NCBI RefSeq assembly: GCF_016806835.2
Contig: NZ_CP086111.1
Coordinates: 1,471,001 to 1,535,000 of the forward strand
Direction: 5' to 3'
DNA: 64,000 nucleotides
Source of the DNA: Skermanella rosea
Lineage (GTDB): Bacteria > Pseudomonadota > Alphaproteobacteria > Azospirillales > Azospirillaceae
This document shows positions 1-8,555 of this stretch, piece by piece. The position numbers and the translations under genes are program-made. The notes beneath the pieces were generated by a model that did not search any database, was not told where the DNA came from, and was given only the letters and a program-made list of their open reading frames with translations. How positions within the stretch are numbered: the first letter of the stretch is position 1; every line of letters starts with the position of its first letter.

Positions 1-86
1 GCGCTCGCGTCGTCGAACTGGAAATCCTTGTTGAACTGAAGACGGTAGGTTGCCCGCGGAATGGGCGTGCCGCTGGAATCATTCAT
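1..86 (-). CDS. treY: Malto-oligosyltrehalose synthase, N-terminal fragment (cut by window edge)
   Basis: Only the first 28 or so codons are inside the window. The minus-strand translation begins MNDSSGTPIPRATYRLQF and continues into NKDFQFDDA, the characteristic opening of TreY, the GH13 enzyme that converts the reducing end of maltodextrins to a trehalosyl unit. Its ATG (86-84) overlaps the TGA of the upstream maltokinase/MalQ fusion as ATGA, so the two are probably translationally coupled and act in one alpha-glucan/trehalose pathway. The rest of the gene lies left of the window, so length and active site cannot be checked. Confidence 0.8.
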   Translation of the reverse strand, partial: MNDSSGTPIPRATYRLQFNKDFQFDDAS

Positions 87-3000
87 CGAATATCGGCCTT
101 CTTGGCGGAGGAAGAGAGCGGGCGGGCGTCCCGGAAGATCCGTGCCAGCGCGACAACGCGCGGGTTGCCGTTTAGTTCCTCAAGGCTCAGCGACTGCTTG
201 CGGCGCCAGTTGGGGTGCTGATCGGTGGTGCCGGGCAGGTTGACCTGGTGCGGCTCCTCGGTCAGGTCGTCGATCTGGACCATCGCGATGCCGGAGCGGG
301 TTCGCGCCAGGAACAGGTGGACCGCCTCCGACAGCGCGTCGTCATAGTCGGACTCCGCCGAGAAGCCCGACGGCAGGTCCAGCCCGGCCGCCTTCAGGGC
401 GTCGAGCAGCGCCTGCTTGTCGCGGGCGCGCAGGTCCCGCTGGTTCCGGGCCTCGTCGGCGCCGGGGTAGAGGCCATGGCGCTCCTTCAGGCCGATATCG
501 TGCTCCTCCCACCAGCCGCGCAGCGTCGCGAGGTCGTGGCTGCCCACGGTGGACAGCGCCAGGTGCGGATAGTCCTCCGGCCCGACGAAGCCGCCGCCCT
601 CGGCATATTCGAAGAAGACCACCCGGTACGACAGGATGCCGGCCTCGGTCATGCGCTCGCGGAAGCCTTCCGGCACGGTGCCCAGGTCCTCGCCGACCAC
701 CAGGCAGCGGTTGCGCTGGCTCTCCAGCGCCAGGATGCCGACCATGTCGTCCATCGGATAGGAGACGTAGACCCCCTCCGACGCGGGCTTGCCCTCCGGG
801 ATCCAGTAGAGATGCTGGAGCGCCATGACATGGTCGATCCGCAGGCCGCCGGCATGGCGCATGTTGGCCCGCACCAGGTCGATGAAGCCGGCATAGGCCT
901 GCTCGCGCAGCGCCTGCGGGTCGAACGGCGGCAGTCCCCAATCCTGCCCGGCCGGGTTGAACAGGTCGGGCGGCGCCCCGACATGGGCCGACGACACCAC
1001 CAGCCCGGGGTTCGCCCAGGTTTCCGCGCCGCTGCTGTCGGCCCCGACCGCCAAGTCGCGGTAGAGGCCGACCGCCATGCCGCGCGCCCCGGCCTCCGCG
1101 GCGGCTTCGGCCAGCTGCTCGTCGGCGACCCACTGGGCCCAGGCGTGGAAGTCGATCCGGTCGGCGTTTTCGCGGGCGAAACGATCGACGGCCTCGCCGT
1201 CGGGCTTCCGGTATTCCGGCGGCCAAGTGCGCCAGTCCGCCTTGTCCGGCGCGAAATGCGCCCGCAGCGCCAGGAACCGGCAGAGCCGCTCCAGCGGCTC
1301 GCCCTGCTCGCGGCGGAACCGGGCGAAGGCGTCCCGGCGCTCCGCCGAGGCCCGCTCCTTGAACTGCTGGAACAGTACCTCCAGCACGGGCAGCTTCAGG
1401 GCCGTCGCCTCGGCGTAATCGACCAGGTCGGCGTCGCGGGCGGCCTGGAGCCTGCGCTTGAACTCCGGCGCCTCCATCAGCACCCGGCACCGTTCGCATC
1501 CGGCATAGTCCGGGACCTTGGCCGGATCGATGTAGAGGATGTTCAGGTAAAGCCGGCTCGCCGGGGAGTAGGGGCTGGCATGGTCCGGGTTGTCCGGGAA
1601 CATGGTGTGCAGCGGGTTCAGCCCGATCACCGACGCGCCCAGGTCGGCGGACTTGCCGACGAAGCTCTTGAGGTCGGCGAAATCGCCGATGCCCCAGTCG
1701 TCACGGGAGCGCAACAGATAGAGCTGGGCGGAGATGCCCCAGATCCCGTTGCCCTGCGACACCTCCGGCGGCAGGTAACAGCGGTCCGGGGTCACGATCA
1801 GCGGCATGGTCGCCTCATCCATCCCGCCGCCGCCCACGGCCAGGGTATGGTATCCGGGCGGAAGCTCCTGCTCGATCACCAGCCGCCGACGCTCCACCGC
1901 GCGTCCGGCATGCTCGCCGGTATGCAGCAGTTCCAGGTCGGAGAACTTGACGGTCCCCTCGTGCCGCCGGCCGCCTTCCTCCGATACATGCCAGCGCAGC
2001 TGGGCGGCGCTGGGGGTGAAGGAGAGCGGCACCTCGATCCGCCGCCGGCTGGCCCGGACCACCGCGACCGGCGGCAGCGGCCGGCCCAGGTCGGCCTGTT
2101 CCAGGGCCTCCAGCCGCGCGCCCGCGGCGCGCTCGTCGGGCACGTCGTGGCCTAGGGCGGCCAGCATGTTGCGCTTGGCGCTCTCCGACATGCGCACCAT
2201 CTGCCCGGTGGCGCTCTTGTATTCCAGCTCGATGCCGGCCCGCTCGGCCAGCTTGTCGAGCGCCGGCGTGGCCGATGGGGCGGGGGAGGATGAGGCCCCG
2301 TCCAGCAGCTCCACCACGCCCTTCAGCGGGATCGCGACCCAGTCCGGCCGGTTCGCCAGCTCGTAGCCGACCTCGTAGAGCGCCTTCTCGAACAGGAACA
2401 GCCGGAGCAGGCTGTCGGCGTGGGCGGGGTTTTCGGGATGGCCCGGCGCGCCTTTCACCGCCTCGCGATAGGCGGTCAGGAAGGTCTCGGTCACCGTCCG
2501 CGTCCAGTCCTCCGGCCGGTCCGGCTTGGCGGTCGCCGCGGCATAGGCGAAGGAGCGCAGCATGCCCGCCACGTCGCGCAGCGGCGAATGCTTGGCGCGC
2601 CGCTCCGCCAAGGGGCGCATCGGTTCGCCTTCGAAATCGATGATGAAGACGTCGCCGCGCGACACCAGGACCTGACCCAGGTGATAGTCGCCGTGCAGCC
2701 GGGTGCGGCTCACCTCCAAATCCTTGGGCGCCAGCGCGTCGAACCGTCCCATCAGCTCGTCCCGCCGGGCCAGCAGTTTCTCGGCATCGCCGCGCACCTC
2801 CGGGGACAGGCCGGGCAGGGCGCGTTCCAGCGACGCCAGGGTGGTCCGGGCCATGGTCCGCACCGCCTCGACCCACTCGCCGATCGTTTCGCCGCCGACC
2901 GGCTCGGCCCGGAAGGCCGGGTCGTCGGTCCGCGCTGCCAGCGCGTGGTGCATCTCGGCGGTGCGCTGCCCCAGCCGGCCGACCAGCGCCAGCAGCTCCG

Positions 3001-3760
3001 GGCCGGGCGGCGTCTTCGCCCGCTCCAGCACGTGCCCCCAGGCGTCCTCCGCGTCCGGCACCAGAGCCTGGAGGACGCACAGCGCGATCGGCCGGCCGGA
3101 CTCGTCGGTCTGCTCGATCGTGCCGAGCAGGGCGGGGGTATTGGCGAACTTGGCCGTTCCGGTCAGGAAACGACCGACCTCCACCTCGGGATGGATGCCC
3201 GGCTCCAGCTTGCGGAAGCCCTTCAGCATCGCGCTGCCGCCGATCCGGATCGAGGTGTTGGACTGTTCCGTCCGGGAGCGCTGGATCGCAGGCGCCGCTT
3301 CCGCCGTGACGGTTTTCCCGCCGCCGCTCTCCGCCGCCATCCGCGCCAGCAGGGCCCGCACGAAGGCGTCGCGGGCGAAGGCGTCGATCAGCACGCCGGC
3401 GCGCCCGTCCTGGCGGATGCTCGCCAGGACAGCCGGGTCGCCGGGGTCGGCCGCGTCGCCCCATATCAGCATGAGCGGCAGGAAGTAGCGCTGCTCGGCC
3501 GCGCCCGGCGGCTGCACGCGGAGCGTCGCCAGCAGCGCCGGCCCGTCTTCGGTCGGCAGCTCCTCGCCCGCCGCCAGGGCGACGGCAGGCGTGCCGGCAT
3601 CCTTGGCGCCGTACCAGCGGTGGCGCAGGAGATATGCCGGAAGCACATCCCTCTGGAGAATCTGCAAGGCCTCGCCGCGCAGCACGGCCATCACGGTACG
3701 TTCGGAAGAAGCCAGTTCGATCGAGGTCGGAGCGGCGGCTGAGGTCGCCATCGGATGCAC
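83..3760 (-). CDS. malQ: Maltokinase / 4-alpha-glucanotransferase fusion
   Basis: The 1225-residue protein joins two enzymes. Roughly residues 1-540 are a maltokinase (Mak/Pep2 type, ATP-dependent maltose 1-phosphate formation) with the kinase motif HGDYHLGQ at about 356-363 and a following IIDFEGEP. Roughly residues 555-1220 are a GH77 amylomaltase (MalQ): GIWGISAQLYLL, a nucleophile D976 in GLRIDH, acid/base E1024 in VGEDLGT, and D1076 in GSHDLATL. All three GH77 carboxylates are therefore present and both halves look active. Maltokinase is usually fused to trehalose synthase (TreS) or free-standing, so the MalQ partner is unusual. The stop codon overlaps the treY start (ATGA). The start MHPMATS is the first in-frame ATG; MATSAAAP three codons later is also possible. 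Confidence 0.9.
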   Translation of the reverse strand: MHPMATSAAAPTSIELASSERTVMAVLRGEALQILQRDVLPAYLLRHRWYGAKDAGTPAVALAAGEELPTEDGPALLATLRVQPPGAAEQRYFLPLMLIWGDAADPGDPAVLASIRQDGRAGVLIDAFARDAFVRALLARMAAESGGGKTVTAEAAPAIQRSRTEQSNTSIRIGGSAMLKGFRKLEPGIHPEVEVGRFLTGTAKFANTPALLGTIEQTDESGRPIALCVLQALVPDAEDAWGHVLERAKTPPGPELLALVGRLGQRTAEMHHALAARTDDPAFRAEPVGGETIGEWVEAVRTMARTTLASLERALPGLSPEVRGDAEKLLARRDELMGRFDALAPKDLEVSRTRLHGDYHLGQVLVSRGDVFIIDFEGEPMRPLAERRAKHSPLRDVAGMLRSFAYAAATAKPDRPEDWTRTVTETFLTAYREAVKGAPGHPENPAHADSLLRLFLFEKALYEVGYELANRPDWVAIPLKGVVELLDGASSSPAPSATPALDKLAERAGIELEYKSATGQMVRMSESAKRNMLAALGHDVPDERAAGARLEALEQADLGRPLPPVAVVRASRRRIEVPLSFTPSAAQLRWHVSEEGGRRHEGTVKFSDLELLHTGEHAGRAVERRRLVIEQELPPGYHTLAVGGGGMDEATMPLIVTPDRCYLPPEVSQGNGIWGISAQLYLLRSRDDWGIGDFADLKSFVGKSADLGASVIGLNPLHTMFPDNPDHASPYSPASRLYLNILYIDPAKVPDYAGCERCRVLMEAPEFKRRLQAARDADLVDYAEATALKLPVLEVLFQQFKERASAERRDAFARFRREQGEPLERLCRFLALRAHFAPDKADWRTWPPEYRKPDGEAVDRFARENADRIDFHAWAQWVADEQLAEAAAEAGARGMAVGLYRDLAVGADSSGAETWANPGLVVSSAHVGAPPDLFNPAGQDWGLPPFDPQALREQAYAGFIDLVRANMRHAGGLRIDHVMALQHLYWIPEGKPASEGVYVSYPMDDMVGILALESQRNRCLVVGEDLGTVPEGFRERMTEAGILSYRVVFFEYAEGGGFVGPEDYPHLALSTVGSHDLATLRGWWEEHDIGLKERHGLYPGADEARNQRDLRARDKQALLDALKAAGLDLPSGFSAESDYDDALSEAVHLFLARTRSGIAMVQIDDLTEEPHQVNLPGTTDQHPNWRRKQSLSLEELNGNPRVVALARIFRDARPLSSSAKKADIR

Positions 3761-3931
3761 CCTTGGTTTGTACGGTGTCCGCCCAACCCTCAGGGTGCGG
3801 TTAAGTTCCGGGCGTCAACCTCTACTCCTACCCGACCTCTACTCCTTCGTTGTCATCGACCGGAGGCTTTCGGCGTTAGAGTGTGCTGTCGCGGCGCGCC
3901 CCGGGGCAGCGCCGGTGAGCGGGAGGCTTTT

Positions 3932-4321
3932 ATGACGGAAGGCTGCAAGATTCTGATCGTCGAGGATCAGATGCTGATCGCGATGGATCTGGAGCGGCTG
4001 ATCGAGGGAATGGACTATACGGTATGCGGACTGGCGCGTACCCGGACCGAGGCCCTGCGCCTCGCCGAGGAGCATCGTCCCGACTTGGTGGTGATGGATG
4101 TCCGGCTGGCCGACGGCAGCGACGGCATCGCCGCCGCGCGCGAGCTTCGCCAGCGCTTCAACATCGGCGCTCTGATGATCTCCGGCCAGATCGACGCCGC
4201 CCAGGCGGAGGAGGCCGAGGCGGAGATCTTCCTGCGCAAACCCTTCGAGCCGCGCCAGCTTCGCCGCGCCATCGCCGACGCGCTCCGCCTGCGCCGGGTC
4301 GATCCGGGCTCGGCGGCCTGA
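3932..4321 (+). CDS. Single-domain response regulator (CheY-like receiver)
   Basis: A 129-residue receiver domain without an output domain. The acidic pocket E11-D12 (LIVEDQ), phospho-acceptor D56 (VVMDVRL), S84 and K103 (FLRKPF) are all in place, so it should be phosphorylatable by a histidine kinase. The start at 3932 is chosen because GGGAGG (3921-3926) sits 5 bases upstream; the reading frame is open further 5' but lacks family similarity there. It stands alone between divergent and convergent neighbours, so its partner kinase is not identifiable from context. It could act as a phosphorelay shuttle or by protein contact. Confidence 0.85.
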   Translation: MTEGCKILIVEDQMLIAMDLERLIEGMDYTVCGLARTRTEALRLAEEHRPDLVVMDVRLADGSDGIAAARELRQRFNIGALMISGQIDAAQAEEAEAEIFLRKPFEPRQLRRAIADALRLRRVDPGSAA

Positions 4322-4339
4322 CGCTTCCTTTTCGCGGAG

Positions 4340-4358
4340 GGGCGGCGTCCCGCCGCCC
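4340..4358. terminator. Hairpin between convergent genes
   Basis: An 8-bp perfect stem, GGGCGGCG (4340-4347) and CGCCGCCC (4351-4358), with a 3-base loop, lies between two convergent genes. There is no T-run, so factor-independent termination is only a possibility. Confidence 0.45.
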
Positions 4359-4397
4359 GTGGTGCGCGGGACGCGCACCCTCCCGAATCCGGCGTGC

Positions 4398-4694
4398 CTA
4401 CCGCTCCAGCGCCCTGTCCATCCGACGTGACTCGTCCCGCAGGTCCAGCAGCTCGCGCCGGTCCAGGATGTCCGCCTTGCCTTGGCGGTCCAGCAACTCG
4501 CGGCGCTCCTGGCTTTCGCGGAGCTGGTCCCGGTATAGCTCTGCCCGTCCCCGGTCGGACGGGTCGATCCGTTCGCCCGGCACAGGGGTGCGGTGGGGAG
4601 AAATGACGTTGCGTTCCCCCGGCACCTGAGCCGCCGCCGTGCCGATGGGCAGCAGCAGGGCGGCCATGATGATCAGTTTTCTCATGACAGGCAT
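4398..4694 (-). CDS. Small exported protein of unknown function
   Basis: 98 residues. The N-terminus (MRKLIIMAALLLPIGTAAA) is a typical signal peptide with cleavage expected after AAA/AQ. The mature part of about 75 residues is highly charged, rich in Arg, Asp, Glu and Leu (repeated RRELLD, ILDRRELLDL), and likely an alpha-helical or coiled periplasmic protein. An alternative start is the second Met at 4685, which gives a cleaner signal peptide. No family is recognised. Confidence 0.6.
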   Translation of the reverse strand: MPVMRKLIIMAALLLPIGTAAAQVPGERNVISPHRTPVPGERIDPSDRGRAELYRDQLRESQERRELLDRQGKADILDRRELLDLRDESRRMDRALER

Positions 4695-4804
4695 GTGGGG
4701 TGCTGGGGGACGCCGGTCCAGGCTGCTATTCCGGAAGCGTAATGATCGTGGCGCCGGCCTGGGCGGCGGCTGAGGGTTCCGTTTCGGCCCAGCAGGCGCC
4801 CCGG

Positions 4805-5071
4805 CTATTGCAGCCGGTTGACCGAGCCGCCGCCGACCACGAGCATAGCCCGGAAGATGGTCCGGACCTGTTCGGCACTGTTGCCGGCCACGGCCATCCC
4901 GGCCCTTAGCATGGCGTCGGTCGGTTCCAACTCGGTGACGGTGACGCCGCTGTCCTTCAGGACGGCCAGTACGTCGAGGGCGTGGTTCATCAGGGCGGAG
5001 CCCAGGACGGAGTCGCCCGTTCGCTCCCCGCCGGGGGGATCGTCGTTCTTCATGTCGAAGGATGCCTTCAC
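4805..5071 (-). CDS. Conserved-looking hypothetical protein
   Basis: 88 residues, no signal peptide or membrane span. After a hydrophilic start (MKNDDPPGGERTGDS) it has a helix-rich body with hydrophobic spacing (ALMNHALDVLAVLKDSG, MLRAGMAVAGNSAEQVRTIF) suggesting a small folded helical protein. The start at 5071 or the internal Met at 5053 are both possible. Not recognised as a named family; codon composition matches neighbouring genes, so it is probably real. Confidence 0.55.
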   Translation of the reverse strand: MKASFDMKNDDPPGGERTGDSVLGSALMNHALDVLAVLKDSGVTVTELEPTDAMLRAGMAVAGNSAEQVRTIFRAMLVVGGGSVNRLQ

Positions 5072-5486
5072 GCTGCCATGGAATCGCGAACGGTCATGGC
5101 CTGGGCTGACGCCCGATCATGGTCCCGTTCAGGCGCATGCATGCCTGTCGATGCCGGCGGCGGTCAGGAATCGGGAACGGGTGTTCCCGCCGCCGCAGGG
5201 ATCGAAACCCCTGCGGCGGCGGAGAACAAAGATTGGCGCAACAAGGCGCCGGGTGTGGTATGGGCTTGGGTAGCCATCGATTTGGTCCTTAGACGGTCGG
5301 ATCGGTGGTTAGGCCGGGTGGGGAGCTGGTAACTCCTTGCTCGGCCGCCTCGCGGGGTACGACGGCGTGCGAAGAGTGCGCCGAATGCACGTGTGTTGTC
5401 AATTGCGCTGAAATAGCAGTATGCGGGCGTGCGATGCCATCTGTAGTGGATGCCTCGCCGAGCTTCGCCCTTTCGTGGTGCTATAT
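5072..5486. other. 415-base stretch without a convincing gene
   Basis: No frame has coding character. The one notable structure is a perfect 14-bp stem (5187-5200 with 5209-5222, loop 8 bases, CCGCCGCCGC-type arms). It has no T-run and no gene ends into it, so it may mark the end of a lost gene. The right end runs into the eroded insertion sequence at 5487. Confidence 0.5.
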
Positions 5487-5567
5487 GTGCCCGTTTGAAG
5501 AATCATGAATGGGTGATTCTTCTGAGCATGAGTGCGCCCATGGCAAGGTATGTCATGCTGCCCGAGA

Positions 5568-7329
5568 CGAGAGTGTCAGGAATTTCGGTTCTCCCGCACT
5601 TTGCGTGGATCAGGCGGCCAGGAGGACACGGCGGCGGATGAGATCGAAGTTTCCGCGCCCGTACATCTGCCTCTTGATGAGCTTGAGCTTGTTGATCTGT
5701 CCTTCCGCTTGGCCGCTGCTCCACGGCAGGGTCAGAGCGGCCTGGATCGCCGCTTGATCCTGACGCAGGCCGGCGGCAAAGGTTTCGACGACCGGGGTGC
5801 CGCAGGCCTCCGCTTCATCCAGCCAGCGCGCCAGGATCGCCGGAGAATCCTCCGGGGCTTTTCCCCGAGTGACGCCGCAGGCGCGCACCAGGTCGCCAAA
5901 CCGGGCGATCAGAGGATTGAGGCGCGCAACCTCGGCATCCTGGGCGATCCACGCCAGTGTCGCCTTCCCGGTTTCGTCCAGGGCGTCCGGGGAACGTACC
6001 AGAAGCCAGGCAAGCTGCCGGGCCGACGCCAGTATGGGCTTGCGCTCCGACGGCCGGCCGGATGGTGCCGGAACCTCGCGTCGCCGGTCCACCCACCGAT
6101 GCAGTTGCTGGACCGATCCGGGATAGCCCCTTTCCCTGATGTCACGCCACAGCTCCGCCACGTTCGCACATCCCTCCGCGAGCCGGCTTTCCAAATGATC
6201 GAGCCAGGGATCCAGAGCGCTCGTGACAGGACGCCTTTCGGCGTGCTCGGGGAAGCTCTGCGCGGAGGCGAAGGATCGAACCGTCTGCCGGGAGATCCCC
6301 ATGGCGCGGCTGATCGCCAGGATCGTCTCGCCGGCCTGGAGACGTCTATGCACCTCCTCATGCCGGGCCAGGCGCCGGGCACGGCTATCTTGCGTGCGGG
6401 CCGTCTCGCTTCGGGTCCGCGAGAAGGTTCCGCGCCGTTGCCGCGGTGACAACTCGCCGGTGTGCACCGGAGGCAGTTGGCGCAGGCGGTCGTGAATGCC
6501 CGCCAGCCAGCGCTCGATCATCTCCCGCAGGTTTCGAAGCAGGTGCCAGCGGTCCACGACCTGAGTCGCGCCCGGCGCGCCGAGGTTGGCACCGCGGGCA
6601 TACTCGGTGGACCGGTCCCGCGCGATCACGCTGACCGTGTCGTGCTCGCGGAGCCATGCCGCCAGGGTCTGCGCCGTGCGATCAGGCAGCAGGTCGACGA
6701 CATGGTGCTCCTCCAGGTCGACCAGGATGGTGCCGTAGGTCTGCCCTTTCCGGCGCGCCCAGTCGTCAACACCCAGGACCCGCGGCGGGGCACGGACTGG
6801 AAGGGGAACGGCGCGCACGAGCCGGACAACGGTGTCGGCACTGACGGGCATGCCCAGGAACCGCATCAGGCGAGCACCGGTTTCCCCGCCGCAGGCGATG
6901 CCGATCCGCCCTTGGGTAGCGGCAAGCCGCCGTGTCCGTCGTGCTTTCGGCGCCAGCAGATCCGGTATGGTTTCGGCAAAGGTCAGGCGAGCGCAGGCCG
7001 GGTTCCGGCAATAGAACCGGCGGACGCTGAGAAGCAGGCGAACCTCGCCGCCCAGGCTTGGCAGATCGGCAGGATGACGCTGGTATCGGCTGTGGACCGC
7101 CTGGCTGGCAGTGCCGCAGTCGGGGCAGATCGCCTCGTGCCGTACAACCTGGGCTGAAATCTGGATGCTCGTTGGGCTGATCCGCGTCACATGCTCAACG
7201 CAGCAGCCCGGAACTGGGAAGAACTCATTCACATCATGATATGTGATCTCGGCCGGAAGGTTTGCGAGACGGTCTCAGACCAGACGTTCCACGCAAAGTG
7301 CGGGAGAACCGAAATTCCTGACACTCTCG
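5568..7329 (-). mobile_element. Complete ISL3-family insertion sequence
   Basis: The element is bounded by perfect 42-bp inverted repeats (5568-5609 and 7288-7329, inner core beginning CGAGAGTGTCAGGAATTTCG), is 1762 bases long and carries one intact transposase. The perfect repeats suggest a recent arrival. The flanks share GCCCGA (5560-5565 and 7329-7334), a possible imperfect trace of the 8-bp target duplication expected for ISL3; a clean duplication is not seen. Confidence 0.85.
5610..7232 (-). CDS. ISL3-family transposase
   Basis: 540 residues, full length for the family. An N-terminal zinc-finger-like segment (CPDCGTA near residue 36 and RRFYCRNPACARLTF near 70) is followed by helix-turn-helix regions. 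The DDE catalytic part starts LGVDDWARRKGQTYGTILVD, continues VIARDRSTEYARGA and VVDRWHLLRNLREM, and ends with a typical C-terminal LPWSSGQAEGQINKLKLIKR. It catalyses movement of its own element; no frameshift or stop is seen. The gene fills the element between the inverted repeats. Confidence 0.92.
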   Translation of the reverse strand: MNEFFPVPGCCVEHVTRISPTSIQISAQVVRHEAICPDCGTASQAVHSRYQRHPADLPSLGGEVRLLLSVRRFYCRNPACARLTFAETIPDLLAPKARRTRRLAATQGRIGIACGGETGARLMRFLGMPVSADTVVRLVRAVPLPVRAPPRVLGVDDWARRKGQTYGTILVDLEEHHVVDLLPDRTAQTLAAWLREHDTVSVIARDRSTEYARGANLGAPGATQVVDRWHLLRNLREMIERWLAGIHDRLRQLPPVHTGELSPRQRRGTFSRTRSETARTQDSRARRLARHEEVHRRLQAGETILAISRAMGISRQTVRSFASAQSFPEHAERRPVTSALDPWLDHLESRLAEGCANVAELWRDIRERGYPGSVQQLHRWVDRRREVPAPSGRPSERKPILASARQLAWLLVRSPDALDETGKATLAWIAQDAEVARLNPLIARFGDLVRACGVTRGKAPEDSPAILARWLDEAEACGTPVVETFAAGLRQDQAAIQAALTLPWSSGQAEGQINKLKLIKRQMYGRGNFDLIRRRVLLAA

Positions 7330-7805
7330 CCCGACGTCGCAACGGACCTCGTAGTTGTGGACCGGCCTGCGCCAGCGTGTCATCCAGCCGAAGGATCGTT
7401 CGACCACCCATCGCCGTGGCAGCACCTGGAAGCCCTTCTGTTCCGCCACCTTGTGCACGACCTCGAGGGTGAAGTCCTGGTAGTCTGCGGCACTCATCAG
7501 CTTGCCGCGATCGTAGGCGCCATCGGCGAAGAAGTGCCGGCAGCATGCGCCAGCCGCAGCCCGTCCGGGCCAGATAGCGCAACGCGTTCAGGATCTCCCG
7601 AAGATCAACCTTGATCTTCCGGCCCCGGCTTGCCGCTCCGGGCAGCAACGGCTGGATGTACGCCCACTCCGCATCACTCAAATCCGTCGCATAACGCCGG
7701 CGTTCGAACTGCTTCTGACGATCACGATGTTCTTGGGTCTACATACCCTTTGGGTAGGTGACTTTACCTCAAGCCTACACCCCCACGCATTTCTCAAACG
7801 GGCAC

Positions 7806-8010
7806 TAAAGCGAATTAGAGATTTAAGATAGTTTTAATACATCGGGGCAATAATTGCATTGCCTTCGCAGAAGTATAGAATTCTTAGTTTTGTGCACTCC
7901 GCTGAAGCAATAAGTACTTTGTATTTCTATTAAAAAATATAGACAATTGTGATGGAAGACAGACTTTTTTGATAATTACCTGATAACAGCCATCCCAAAA
8001 GGAAATTAAC
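7806..8010. other. AT-rich leader of the EcsC gene
   Basis: 205 bases of strikingly AT-rich sequence, unlike the surrounding chromosome. It ends in a good ribosome-binding site (AAAAGGAA, 7997-8004) 6 bases before ATG 8011. The promoter cannot be assigned with confidence because AT-rich matches are frequent here. Composition indicates the same foreign origin as the gene that follows. Confidence 0.6.
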
Positions 8011-8232
8011 ATGGAAGAATCAATGAACGAATATGAGAAAAATCAACACTGTGGTATTCAGGCTTGGAAGTCTCAGAAGCCAAGCATTATTGATAATGCT
8101 ATTGGCGTAGCTTTCACTCCTGTAACTTGGGTGGTCGGGAGGGTCGTTCCGACATCGGCTATAGAAGGAGCCCTTCATGCATCTGACTGGATTGCCCAGC
8201 AAACAATTCCATCTAGTGGCTCGGCACAGTGA

Positions 8233-8520
8233 TTATGATGAGCTGGCTTCGGGCCTTTGAAGGACCGGCAGGCTCTCCGGTGGCACGAGCAGCCTGATGC
8301 TGCGGGCGGCACCGGGGGTGCGCTGGATGAGGCCGGTGCGTTCGAGGGCGAGGACCATCTGGTGGATGGTGGGCGGGGTGACGCCGAAGAAGCGCTGCAG
8401 GTCGGCCTCGGCGGGCGGTCGGGCATTGATGCAGGTGTAGGCGTGGATGAACGCCAAATACTGCCCTTGCTTGGGCGTGAAATTCGGTTCCGGGTGGGGC
8501 TGTGACATCGCGGCGGCCAT
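8233..8520 (-). CDS. Winged-helix DNA-binding protein carried by the IS630 element
   Basis: 95 residues (91 if the second Met at 8508 is used). The central segment FTPKQGQYLAFIHAYTCINA, FFGVTPPTIHQMVLALERTG and LIQRTPGAARSIRLLVPPE has the layout of the LexA/MarR-like winged helix: a helix, a recognition helix, then a wing. There is no protease domain. It is transcribed away from the transposase, with starts only about 40 bases apart, so it may autoregulate the shared promoter region and hence transposition. This role is inference from position and fold. Confidence 0.65.
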   Translation of the reverse strand: MAAAMSQPHPEPNFTPKQGQYLAFIHAYTCINARPPAEADLQRFFGVTPPTIHQMVLALERTGLIQRTPGAARSIRLLVPPESLPVLQRPEASSS

Positions 8521-8555
8521 CGGGTTGTCGGGGCTTTGAGCGTCGAGGAGGCCCG

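Larger units (their letters stand above)
5503..7744 (-). pseudogene. IS5-family transposase, degenerate and interrupted
   Basis: Reading the minus strand, the gene should begin at ATG 7744, but codon 2 is TAG (7741-7739) followed by a normal TQEHRDRQKQFERRRYATDL N-terminus. The frame continues with LSDAEWAYIQPLLPG and RTGCGWRMLP. There it jumps, with a frame change and loss of several hundred bases, to ADGAYDRGKLMSAADYQDF and RWVVERSFGWMTRWRRPVHN. The C-terminal VSGSMTYLAMGALMLRRITHS-stop lies on the far side of the ISL3 insert (5567-5503). So there are three independent lesions: a nonsense codon, an internal deletion, and an insertion. Confidence 0.75.
5487..7805 (-). mobile_element. Eroded IS5-type insertion sequence, split by an ISL3 element
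   Basis: The outer ends carry matching inverted termini: GTGCCCGTTTGAAGAAT at 5487-5503 against the complement of 7789-7805 (GTGCCCGTTTGAGAAAT; two differences). Inside lie the two halves of an IS5-family transposase gene on the minus strand, interrupted by a complete ISL3 element. Without the ISL3 insert only about 560 bases remain, much less than a typical IS5-family element, because the middle of the transposase is also missing. It cannot transpose by itself. Confidence 0.7.

Noticed and set aside
5187-5222. Stem-loop as a terminator or small RNA
   Set aside because: No gene ends into it and there is no T-run or promoter; left as an unexplained hairpin.
7823-7837. TTAA-N7-TTAA (CtrA) upstream of the EcsC gene
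   Set aside because: The surrounding DNA is so AT-rich that the match is expected by chance.
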